Positions 12,001-22,630 of a DNA stretch of 64,000 bases are shown here, one piece after another; the first letter of the stretch is position 1, and the number at the start of each line of letters is the position of its first letter. The stretch is taken from assembly GCA_008711295.1 (NCBI GenBank), contig VUYV01000499.1:62001-126000 (forward strand). Reading direction: 5' to 3'. Both the position numbers and the translations under genes were made by a program. The notes under the pieces are model-generated. The model was given only the letters and a program-made list of their open reading frames with translations. It made no database searches and was not told the origin of the DNA. The DNA is from Anarhynchus alexandrinus. Lineage: Eukaryota > Chordata > Aves > Charadriiformes > Charadriidae.

Positions 12001-13897
12001 AGGTTTGTGGTGCTAAATTCACTCGTTGGAGCACTCCCAAGTGGAAAACATATTACAAAAGGCAACGTGTGCTGGAGACGAGTATTAGCTGGTACCAGAC
12101 TAGTGCTGTGGGACAGGTGACAGGTCTGGTGACTCTGAGGGCTGCCTGCTGGGGACACCTGATGGAAATTTCCTCCATCCATGCTGAGTGTGATGGCTGC
12201 AGCAGTGACCGGCAGAGGCACGTGGGCCTGAGCAGGCCAAGCAAGAGGCCCCTGGGTGCCGTTCCCCCAGTCTCCAGCCCCAGGAAACGCTGCTCTAGGA
12301 AGAGCCATGCCGTCTCACCCCCATTTGAGCTGCTCTGGAGTATTACATGGGGCAAAAAGCCCTGTTGGTCTGTGCATCAGGTTGTCCACTCTGACATGCG
12401 AGTTTTCCACTGGCACCGCAGCAACACAAAGAGCTCCGTGACTTTCCACCACTCAACAGGGGTCAGTAACAAAGGCATTAAGTGCGTCTTCTCTTTGGCA
12501 CAGCAGCACTTTTTAATAACCGCTGCCCCGGCAAACTCTTAATTCCCGAAGAGAACAATGCAATGCATTTAACATTCTTCTGATTAATATTTATGGCTAC
12601 AAGCCACCCATTGTTTTTACTACATAGCTGCTAATCAATAGGGGCTCCAGAAAACAGCGGAACAAGCTAGAGCAGCTGTGGAAGCCTTGCTTCGTTAAAA
12701 ATCATGGAAAACGGCAAGAGGTTTTCCCCCTCACCCACATTTCTGCAGTTTGTTTTAAACTCTCACTTGGGTTCATAAATCTACACTTAAGTGTCTCACT
12801 ATGCTGATCCACATTTGAAAATGTTTACTTTAGCATTTATGTGGCCTCATTAGTGTGGAATGTTTATACTCGCTCTTGCATTTGCAGTTACCTATACAGT
12901 TATATATCGTGTGCTCTAACTGTGTACTAATAATCCCACTGTATCTCTGACACTCTTTCACAGTAATTGCTCCCCTAGGTGTTGTTTTCCAAAGATTTCT
13001 ATGTTTTAACCTTTGAAATGGAAGTAAGCCTTGTTATACTATGAATTTGATGGGAAAGGATATAACATAAATTTGCCCCTATTTTATTTCAGTGCCTAAT
13101 TGATTAGTCGCAGACAGTGATCTGGAAACCTGAGCAAGGTTATACTACTTTTGCTCATGAGGGCAAGGCAAACATTAAAATATAATTCCTGAAGACCTAG
13201 GCACTGATTCTTCCTTGTGTTGTGCTTTTTTCCTCTTCAGCCCAAGAAAATGATGTGTATTAAAACTGATATAAATGTATTTTATGTGTATATAAACATC
13301 ATTACATGTTTAAAGTATGATAGCTGCAATGGTAGTAATAGCAATTGCTAACATGCTGAAGTTCTGAAGTAAAATACCCACTCTGTAAAGTTATATATAT
13401 ATAAAAAATATACAGTTCACAAGATAGTGTGATCTGAGGGGGGTGTGCATTGCAAGTGATGATGATTTCCCATCCCTTCACAGATTTGTGCCTCAGATTT
13501 GCTGTACTTTCGTAGTGCCTGGGAAATGAGAGAGCACTGACCCGAGTAGAATCCAACATCTTTCTGTGTGCTCTGCTATAAAATAGAAAAAGCAACTTGG
13601 GAAATGCTCTATCCTTTTTAGGAACCAATCACAAGGGCAATAAATCTTTCCTCCTTCGCATTATCTTCTGCTTCGTACTCAAGTGAGGTTTTCTCCAGCA
13701 TCAGAGGGGCTGGAGTAACAAGCTCCTTACTAGGCTGATGAGAGACTCGCATATAAGGGAGAAAAGGGGTAAGCGGGAAAGACTTGACAGCTCCTGGCAG
13801 AAGGGAGCAAGGATTGGGTAGGCATGGGGGTGTCACTGGAGGGAGCTGAGGACAGGGAAGGCAAAGGCATCCCAGGACACCGGTGAGGAGGTAGGAG

Positions 13898-13961
13898 AAG
13901 GATCTCCAGGCTGTGCTGGAGAAAGGAGGAGAGAAAGGATCCAGGAGAAAGGATCTCCAGG
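13898..13961. repeat. Purine-rich imperfect duplication, about 51-bp spacing
   Basis: AAGGATCTCCAGG occurs at 13898-13910 and again at 13949-13961. The segment between is built of GGAGAAAGG-type purine motifs, some of them repeated. It is local low-complexity duplication in intergenic DNA. Confidence 0.6.
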
Positions 13962-14299
13962 CAGCGCTCTGCAAGGGATGTCCAATGCCCCTGTTTTGCT
14001 ATGCCACTGGACATACTCACATCCTTTGGCAATAAAACCAACTGTCTCCTCAGGATACATCACTCCAGCAGGCATTAGTTCAGTCCTTGTCATAATGTTA
14101 AACCTTCAAATAGCTTAGTGTTAAACCACCTTCTTTCTTTCCCTCCATCACAATCCCCACCCCCAATCACAAAGCCCGTGTATTTTACTCGGATGTGTTG
14201 AACTGAACAAGCTGGCCAGAAACCAGGTTATTACCCTCCCCCGCCCAATACAAGTGTGGGGAAAAACAACAGACAGCTGAGATCACATCCTTTTACGTC

Positions 14300-14327
14300 T
14301 TTATTTGCCACTTAAGATCCTTTTATT
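14300..14327 (-). terminator. GFOD1: Paired AATAAA poly(A) signals, candidate GFOD1 mRNA end
   Basis: On the minus strand AATAAA occurs at 14327-14322 and again at 14305-14300. After the second, the sequence runs through GTAAAAGGATGTG and then TGTCTGTTGTTTTT, a plausible downstream T/G-rich element. Cleavage would fall around 14280-14290. Confidence 0.5.
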
Positions 14328-14610
14328 CCATCAATGCAAATATGCAAAACAGCAGGAAACCATGTTTTAAGCAGCACATACCAGTTGGCTGAGAATAAAC
14401 TAACTACATTCCCCAAGCAATGTAAAAGTAACAATGCACATCATCTTCCAGAAGAAGAAACAAACAGATATTGCAGCCGAGAGGCACAGCAGGCAGCTTC
14501 CGTACAAAGTAGTTTGGCTATTTAAAATGCTAGAACCAGCCCTTGCCCATTTCTCCAACCCCACCCCCCGCCCCCCAAAGTCCTACTATAATTTAACCAC
14601 TTTTTTTTGC

Positions 14611-14618
14611 TATCTACA
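14611..14618 (-). promoter_or_regulatory. Pumilio response element in putative 3'UTR
   Basis: The minus strand reads TGTAGATA, matching UGUANAUA. It is about 300 bases upstream of the candidate poly(A) signals. The motif is short, so chance is possible. Confidence 0.35.
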
Positions 14619-15466
14619 TAATATATAAAATATAAACTCTGTTTACTTATAACACTTACTTTTCTTGATAAATAGCTCTTTAAAATATCTACTGTACATA
14701 TGTCCATGCGTTGACATTATATATATAGCATTTATATATATGTACGTATGTCTGAAAAACAATAAATACATACTTAATATTGACACAGCAACAAACTGAA
14801 CATATTCGCATTTTCAAAATCAAATAAAAGAAAACCAGTACAGAGAGAAACAGTGAGTGTCGCTTGTGAAGCACAGCGTAGCAGGGAGCTCTGATTCCTG
14901 CCCTGCCTGGGCATTCGGTATGCCACATACTTGAGTAGTTGTGGTGTTAACGGATTCTTTAATGAATCGGGTGTTAAAAGTTACTTCAAGTTGTAGGTTT
15001 AGCCACCCTGTGTGCCATGTGTAACACAGACTGAGCGCGAGCTCAGCGGGAAACAAGGGAGACTCGCCTCGTGGCTTGCAACGGAATGAGAAACAGCAAG
15101 GGGAGGGCAGCGAGTCTGACGGCTGGTGTAAAAAGAAAAGGAAGTAATGGACAGCACACGGCTGGAAGGTCATAAATAACCATGGTAAACAAGTTAATAG
15201 AGTTAAGTGCTTTTAAAGACGATGGCTGGCACTGCTGCAAAAATTATCGTGATCATCTGTTGCCAACTCCATGTAATGAACCAGTCTTCCCACTGCCACA
15301 AGGAGACACAAATGAAACCCAGATGGCCAAATTCAGATGCGAGAAACGGGGTCACTGCTGACATTGCGAGGCAGCAGGTTCAGAGCCAAACCTGCCCAAG
15401 GGCAGCTGAATTCACTGAATGGCCTTAAACCTAATGGACGGGATTTTTAAAAGTATGAACTTGCAG

Positions 15467-15518
15467 AAAAAAAAACAAAAAAACCCACAACCAAAAAAAC
15501 CCACACCCAACCCCAAAC
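15467..15518. repeat. A/C-rich low-complexity tract
   Basis: Runs of 7-9 A are separated by CCCAC and CCAACCCC blocks. On the minus strand this is a T/G-rich tract inside the putative GFOD1 3'UTR. Confidence 0.7.
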
Positions 15519-18361
15519 AGTTAATTTCGCACATGCCAAAACATAATAAAAGATGGATTTTTTTAAACTCTTCATTTCAAAACAGCATTCTTTAAAAATG
15601 GAACTTAATCCCAAAGGAAAAAAATTAAATTACCTTCTACAAAACATGTTTTGCGTTCAGTTTTGGATAGACCATAGCCATTCTGTTTATTCATTTAACC
15701 AAAAATGCTGAATAAAAGCTATTTCAGTTTGACCTAAGCTGATACCCTTCATTCCCCAACCCCACAGCTTTGATTTGGCAGCTTTGAAAAAGTCATTACT
15801 TGCCTGGGCTCTGGCTTCATGCACTCAGTAAGTCATGAGGTTATGACATCGGTACATGAATGCAGCATTATGTATAGTCCCGTCTACTTAAAATTTCTTC
15901 TTTTCATGAGCAAATGGAAGTGGGCAGTTATTGTTGAAGGAGAAATTATTTTTATTGGACAGACTTCATCCACCAGCTCAAGAGAGAGGAAATTTTAAAG
16001 CAGATAAGACTGCCGATTATTATTCAGTCATACTTTGTCTCTAAAATTTACAAACTTTGCTCCCCACAAGTAACAACTTCAACAAAAACAACAGCAACAA
16101 GCTGCTATCCTGAATAATCCTGCCATTTCACAACTAGTCCTAGATACCCAGAGAGCACTGCAGAGGTCAAACAGTCCAGTGTTGAGTTTCATATGTACTT
16201 AAGGGTACATCACTGGGCCACTAGAATATCACACCATGTTGATTATCTGCACGAAGCCAAACGTCTGCTGGGTCCTTTTAAATCCTTGAAAATACAGAAC
16301 TTAACCGTGAAGAGACTTCATAATTTGTGGTAATTTATACTGAAGGCAACAGATAAAAGTCAAATCTAAAAATTCCCATCCACAAGAAATTCTGTCATCA
16401 GTAATTTCTGAATCTCTGCAAAGACGCCATCAAGATACTATGTTTACCCGTATCCAATTAAATAAAATCTGCCTCTTTTTTGGGGGGTAGATAAATGAGT
16501 CATTTTAAATTATCTGGGTCTTTTCTACATTTGTATGGACACAGAAATAAACAAGGTAACAGAGGAATTGAATTGTCCTTGTGCTGTGACCACACACAGC
16601 AGAAAAGCCTTTTTTGAATGGCTGAACTTCCAGGACAGCTGTTCACATGTACTGTCACTGACTCGAAAGCTATCTGAAGAAGGAAACACTAAGTACAAAG
16701 TGGAGAGTGCCTCTGATTGCCCTATGCTGGCTGGGCAGGAATTTCTCATGCTTTCAGCCAAAGCAAAGGATGAACTCCGCAGCAGCCCATCCTGAGCCTA
16801 AACTCATCTATGCATGCCCTGATTCTCTGCCGTATTGGCTGCATGGGGAAGAATGTATCATCTCTACTTGGTATTTTCTAACTACACAGCTAAAGTACTA
16901 CTAATTTAACGCATGCATGATATTAGATATAGGAAACCCCAAGATGTTGCAGAGTTCTTATGCCTCCACGTAGGACTTCGCTGAGTTCAGCACTGAGGAT
17001 GTGCACGGATCCAGCAGGAGTACAGGACAGATGCTGCCTCCCCGAGGGCTGTGTCCCTTCTCGGGCTCCCAAGCACAGAGGTGGAGCAAGGCTGCTGCTA
17101 TCACCCTCAGGAGGTGCAGCCCTCACCCTCCACGCCACCAGCATATTCTCCCTGTTGGCGCAGGTGTTATAGGTACCAGACTGCAGACGCACCTTCCTGT
17201 CACTCCCTGCTGCAGTCACCACTCTCCCTTCAGACACATGGAAGGACTTCAGTTGTGCCCTGCTGTGGCACAGCATAGGGTTGCCCTACCCCTGGTGTGG
17301 ACCCCAAAACAATTCCCATGGAAAATAAGACATTGTCCCTCAGCTGACCATCCCAGCATCGGAACAGACCCCTGCAGAGCAGCTGAGCATTTCACCTGGG
17401 CTCTCCCCTTTGGCTCTATTTTGTCTTTGGCAACAGACCATAATGTTCAGTATCCTGCAGTGCACAGGTTGATGGCAAAGGAAAGAGCCTCTCCAACAGC
17501 AGCCCTGGGAAAGAGGAATGAACATTTCTCACCTAGTGTATGAACAAGCTTATTTGGGGGCTACTGTAAATCCCAGCAGTAGCCGCAGTTTGGCTATTAG
17601 GCCTGCACCAGTTCTAGCAGCATTCATCTCAAACCTTGTGGCACAGCATTAAAGAACAGCATTAAAAGTGCAATTCCAAATACATGTTTCCTCATGTGGT
17701 ACCACTTTTGAGTTCAATCAAATACATCTCTGCTATCGGCTGCCCAAATTCTTAAACCCAGCGTGAACTCCAGAGGCTACTTCGGGCAATTCAATGTATT
17801 TCAACTACACCAAAAGAGCAGAGGGCTTGATGCTGCCAAGAAAGATCCCACACTGTAAAGTAACAATTTATCAGAATACTAATATACATTCTGTAAATAA
17901 ACCAAATTCCTTCCTCCTCTAAGCCAGGTGGAAGTTCAGTATCTTTACAGAGAATGGAAATGACTCCTAGAGAATGGAAAAACTGTCATACAATCCTGAA
18001 TGCATGCAGTTACTGCTGCCATCCCAGTTAGGTAACAATTTCACCTAAATCTAGCATAAGATCTCTGTTGCTGTCAGAAAAGGAGGTCCCACCCCGCCCC
18101 TGCTCGTTCTGGCTGCCTCTCAGGGGCCAGCCCTGTGGTCCCACAATGAGCTGTACAGGATTGAACCCATTTGCAAGCCAATATTAATGCTAGCATCAGA
18201 TGATCATAACCAAAGCATTAGATTTTCTTTCTGTTAAGCTGCACTATCTGCAACAGTAAGTCTGCACAGAGCATCGATAATGTCTGTCACATAAACCTTT
18301 GGATCTGGGACACAAAAGTTGAACTCAGCAGTACTGTCCCTATACACTGTGTCTCACGTGG

Positions 18362-18366
18362 GGACT
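18362..18366. repeat. 5-bp target site duplication GGACT (left)
   Basis: GGACT immediately precedes the LTR and is repeated exactly at 18915-18919 immediately after it. Confidence 0.85.
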
Positions 18367-18914
18367 TGGCCTGGTTTCAGCTGGGATAGAGTTCATTTTC
18401 TTTCTAGTGGCTGCTGTGTTTCAGATTTGCTATGAAAGGAATGTCAATAATGCATATGGGTTTAGTTGTTGCTAGGTGATGTTTATACTATTCAAGGACT
18501 TTTTTCAGCTTCCCACAGAAGCCGAGAAGGAGCATAGACAGAACAATGGAATGGCCAATGGAATACTCCGTGCCATAGACGTCATGCTTGGTATATAGAT
18601 GGGTGTTGGCCAGGGGGGCGGGAATCCATGATCACTGCTTGGGATGGGATGGGCAACCAGTTCACCGGGTGGTGAGAGTGACTTGCTTTGTATTACTTTG
18701 TTTTGTATATTCTTTTGCCATTATTATTATTATTATTATGGTTATTTTCCTTTTTCTGTTGTTGTTCTATTAAACTGCCTTTATCTCAGCCCACTAGTTG
18801 GGTTTTTTTCCTTTCCTTTCCCTTCCTTTTCTCTCTGCCCTTCTGGGGGGGAAGAGGAAGAACTGCGCCAGCGGCTGCGTGGTGCTAGCTGCCAGCGGGG
18901 GTTAAACCATGACA
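18367..18914 (+). mobile_element. Solo LTR of an avian endogenous retrovirus (ERVL-like)
   Basis: The 548-bp element begins TGGCCTGGTTTCAGCTGGGA and ends GTTAAACCATGACA, with TG...CA termini and a perfect GGACT duplication on both sides. Internally it has a GACGTCAT CRE-like site (18578-18585), a TATATA box (18592-18597), an (ATT)n run and an ATTAAA poly(A) signal (18769-18774) followed by a T/C-rich stretch. No internal viral genes are present, so this is a solo LTR left by LTR-LTR recombination. The sequence resembles an LTR family common in neoavian birds. The 5-bp duplication suits class III (ERVL) or class I. It lies antisense within the putative GFOD1 3'UTR. Confidence 0.9.
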
Positions 18915-18919
18915 GGACT
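18915..18919. repeat. 5-bp target site duplication GGACT (right)
   Basis: Exact copy of the pentamer at 18362-18366, directly after the LTR end. Confidence 0.85.
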
Positions 18920-20387
18920 GTTCACTGCATGGGCGGGGAACAGGATTCCAGCGTATCTTCTTCCAGCTGGCATCACAAAATCCAGAAAGACACAGAAAAA
19001 AAAAAAAAAAGAAAATACAGACAGGAAAAACCGTCAACATTTGTGAACCAAAACAAGGTACAAAGACATGAACAGCAATTGCAGCACAATGGCCAAACCA
19101 CTAAGGAGCAAGAGTCGCGAACATTTTGGTCCGTGTTTAGTTTCAGTTTTGGATGATGTTTAACTAGACGTGGTTAATTATCCACCGGGCTTGCATTCAT
19201 GACTTGAACTAGCCACTATTTTCAATAAAGGGCTTTTGCCTTACTATATGAAAATTCTCTTGATCCCCTTGGGGCTAATTCCGTTTTTCAGGAGAGAGAG
19301 AGATATGATTTCTTGATCAAATTCTCTCTTCTGCATTTCTCTGTGCATTTTTCAGGGTGGGAACTGGATAGGATGGTATACCATGACAATTATAATGGGA
19401 AATTCCTGTTGGCACTACCTCAGGAATTCTCAGAGAAATCCATTTTTAGGAAAAACATCCAAACTTGTCAAGGGCTGCTTTCAAGAAGGAATGATGAAAG
19501 CTTGCCCGAGGTCTCGGCAGAAGTGGTCAGCCCCAGAGACAGTTGCTAGAACTGGCAAAACAACAGGGATAGAAACAATTCTCCGTTTGGGTGTGGCTTT
19601 GCAGTATTACATTATTCCTTCATCAGTCACACTATTACATGTTGGGGAAAATTTCATGAAAGGTCACAAGTATGCTCTTCAAAAATTAAGTATACATTAC
19701 TAATTTTGGGGTGGGAGTCAAGTTTCCTAACTTTAGCCACCTAAAAATTTAGAAGCCAAGATTCTCTGCAAAGGAGGAGGACAGGAATTTCCAATAGGCA
19801 GCTCCTTCTATATTAATCTTAGCATTGACAGCGTTAGTCTTTGGAGAGGTCTCTTTGTATTGACTACTGTGTCCTTGCACAGCTGATCAGGACAAGACAC
19901 TGACTTTCAGCTGGCTAAAGTCAGCCGAGATGAACCACACTATTGATGCCCTCCTGTTCAAAAACATGAAGCTCTAAAACTGGGCATAGGACAGGCAGGA
20001 GCATACAGCAATCAGACGGAGTCATTTGTAGGAGAAGCCCTTAGTGCTCCTAAAAATAGCAAAACTGCAAGTGCTTTTTAAAAAATCTAAATTATTCTGA
20101 CAGTTCTCTTTCTAACCCTAAATGGCGACACTAATGTGATGGCCTTGAGAAAGAGGTTAACTTTTCTCTTTTAATTTAGTGCTCATACAAATGTTCTTTT
20201 CTTCCCCCTAGTCAAAATTCACAAAAACCCCTGAAAAGGTTTTTCTCAAGTTTAATATAGTGCTATATGCTTGTGTTCTCCTTTTTTCCTATCTGAGGAC
20301 TTAGCGCTGTAAACACATAAGCACTGGAGCAGCTTTATGCAGAAAAGCAGTATCCCTGTTTACTGGAATGATTCATATGCCTTTCAC

Positions 20388-20423
20388 TATATTCTTTCGA
20401 GAATACATTCTCGAAAGAATATA
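20388..20423. repeat. 36-bp near-perfect palindrome (17-bp arms, 2-base centre)
   Basis: The left arm (20388-20404) is TATATTCTTTCGAGAAT and the right arm (20407-20423) is its exact reverse complement, with AC between. The arms carry TTCGAGAA and TTCTCGAA, which resemble heat-shock-element half sites. In a GFOD1 transcript this would form a very stable hairpin. It is too short for a miRNA precursor. Confidence 0.9.
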
Positions 20424-21710
20424 TTATTTCAAGACTGCAATCTAAAGTATTAAAAAGAAGAACACGACAAACATATCAAAAGAGTTTGTCCACCCCTGCA
20501 CTGATGACAGGGAATGATTACTACAGTACCAGTAGCTGGCCACTTTAAGGAGGTGAAGAGGTGGGGATCTCATGTAATTTTTTTCCCTGGAAATGGACGG
20601 GATATTTTCTCATCCCTTTTGTTTTTCACTCACACTCACCATTTGGTGGAGGTGAAAGCTTCTGGGTTGAGCTATATGAAATTAATTGTCGGTACGCATC
20701 TCTCAAGTGCAAGTTCACAAAGGTTTAAAAGAACACCGCCCGTCTAAGCATCATACAGTTTCGGGTTGGTTTTCTACTGGTTTCCACCTAAAACCAAAAT
20801 GCGCGATGAATTCACTCAAAAGTCAGTCCCAGACACAGGAAATTGTGTGTAAACCTTCATAAGACTAGCCTGAATTCAGCTGTAAAACAAAACCCACTAT
20901 CACTACTGTGTAATGCCACTTGCCATCCATGAAGGTTTTGCACAACTCATTTTAATCAGCAAATCTGTGCAGTTAACACTGAAGCTTACCAGGAGCTCCC
21001 AGAAGACCCTCCATCCCCCAATACCAGGGCATATGCACTGTGGTTGAGGACTGCTTTGTTTTAAAAGCCACACATTTTCCTACTTAATTGTGCTTTAAAT
21101 AAAAGAAAACAAAACAAAACAAAAAACAACTAGCTAAACCAACACAGAGAAGCTCCTAACAAGCTATATGAAAAGTGAGCTGCCAAGATTTTCCATATCA
21201 CGCAACACTTTCACACCAAGTCCTATTATTCTGTGTGTTGGTTAGAGGTGTAGTACTACAGCACGGTGGTGTCAGCTGTCATGGTAGGAACCATTCATGT
21301 CAGACACTACAGAAAATTTAATGACATGACAGTACCTTCACAGCCCTCTGGTAGGTAAGGAAAATCTAAAAGGATCTTCCCAACCTTTCACAGTAAACAC
21401 AATTGGATAATCTAAAGCACCTGCAAGCAGGAGATGAGTCCATGATATATCTTTCCAATCAGCCATCTAATACTGTTATTAAAACAGTTGTGTTATGTCA
21501 GCTCTTAAGTCTCCTATCTGTTTTGGGCATTTCTAAGGACCTTATCACTTTGGCATTTAGCCACCAACAGATTTAGCTGATCCAAACACTGTATTTCCTT
21601 CTCTCATATCCTCAGCTGTTTCTAAGATGCCCAGGCCCTTCACAGGGGCTGCGTTACCATTTCCTTTAAGAGCTGTCTGGTTCCTATTCTTTCCTAGGAG
21701 CCGAGAGGAG

Positions 21711-22630
21711 CTAGCAGTACAGAGACATCCTGCTCTTCCGCATGGCTTCGCTGATTAAGTACGCTGGGCTCAGTTCTGGCTCCTCGGTCATGATTGAAAT
21801 GTTCTGCCACTCCCCCAACTGGTTTGACTTTTTAATGGTGTCCACCACGCACAGGGCATACAGACAGTCGTCAAAAGTGGCAGCCATTGTAAGAGGCCTC
21901 CCGTCCCATGTCCTCCTGTCGTCCTGGTCCTCAAATGCCTGCCGGACAGCTTGAACCATCTTAATGGTGCCCCGGAGGTAGGGGGATGGGATGTCACTGA
22001 AGGCCTTCTCTGGAAGTAAGGAGTTGCTGACTGGCGTGGAGTCCTTCAGCAGGAGCTCCCGCTGAGGAGAGCTGTTGCTCTGTCCGTAGAGATCAGTGCC
22101 TATTACAATCAGCCGTCCTGCTGAACCCACCACAATAATGTCTTGTTTGAACTCCCCGGGGACGTTGAAGTTGAGCGTCACTGTGCAGCACACGCCGCCT
22201 TCCAGGACCATCTGAAACGTACAGAAGTCGTCGCTGGTGATCTGCCGTATCCCCTTGATGTGGTCTGTCTGCTTCACGAAGGTCTTGAGCAACCCATGCA
22301 CCTTCACAGCCTTCTGGCTGGTGAGGAAGGTCAGGAGGTCAATGATGTAGGTGCCAACTGAGTGCAAGCCCCCACCTCCCATCAGGTCATCACAGCTCCA
22401 GTTGTACTTCTTGCCTAGCAGGCTTCCGCTGTGAACCTGCACCTCGCACACCAGTAGCTCCCCTACGTAACCCTCCTGGATCAGCTGCTTCATCTTCACG
22501 AAAGCGGGCAGGAAGCGCAAAACGTTCCCCATGATGCTCATGAGCTTTGGGTAATAATGAGCTGCGGTCATCATCCTAAATGCATCCAGGGGAGTCGCCG
22601 TTCGGTCACAGATGACATTTTTTCCAATGC
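21711..22630 (-). CDS. GFOD1: GFOD1, last coding exon (residues about 85-390)
   Basis: GFOD1 belongs to the Gfo/Idh/MocA oxidoreductase family: an N-terminal NAD(P)-binding Rossmann domain and a C-terminal alpha/beta domain. Its reaction is not established. The exon opens after a TGTTTTTCAG acceptor (AG at 22632-22631) with GC completing a split Gly codon. It reads [18 protein letters not shown] and ends [10 protein letters not shown] with TAG at 21713-21711. The 306 residues plus an 84-residue first exon give the 390 residues expected of the vertebrate protein. The place of the family EKP motif holds DRT, and the second motif reads [14 protein letters not shown], with Ser for the usual Asp and Tyr where many members have His. 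The first exon is not in the window. GFOD2 is the paralogue; the ending and the TBC1D7 neighbour favour GFOD1. An in-frame ATG further upstream in the intron is not the start. Confidence 0.95.

Larger units (their letters stand above)
4578..14279. other. Intergenic region between TBC1D7 promoter and GFOD1 3' end
   Basis: This is mostly AT-rich unique sequence. Reading frames up to 247 codons (11799-12542 plus) and 122 codons (11940-12308 minus) overlap one another and have no recognisable protein features or splice context, so they are treated as chance. Small repeats at 6029-6081 and 13898-13961 are listed separately. No RNA gene was recognised. Confidence 0.6.
14280..21710 (-). other. GFOD1: Probable long 3'UTR of GFOD1
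   Basis: This lies directly downstream of the GFOD1 stop codon at 21713-21711. The far end near 14.3 kb carries two closely spaced AATAAA signals in minus sense, followed by T/G-rich sequence. Just upstream the minus strand has a Pumilio-type site and AU-rich, TGTA-rich stretches typical of long vertebrate 3'UTRs. No other gene end explains these signals. The span contains an antisense solo LTR and a strong hairpin palindrome. The true 3' end could be nearer; other TTTATT hexamers (for example near 15683) are possible earlier sites. The full 7.4-kb extent is inference. Confidence 0.5.

Noticed and set aside
11799..12542. 247-codon plus-strand frame and overlapping minus-strand frames
   Set aside because: No recognisable domain, no splice signals and no promoter. 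Overlapping frames of similar length on both strands point to locally low stop density rather than a gene.
20388..20423. The palindrome as a miRNA precursor
   Set aside because: Arms of 17 bp with a 2-base loop are too short for a Drosha/Dicer substrate, and flanking bases do not extend the pairing.
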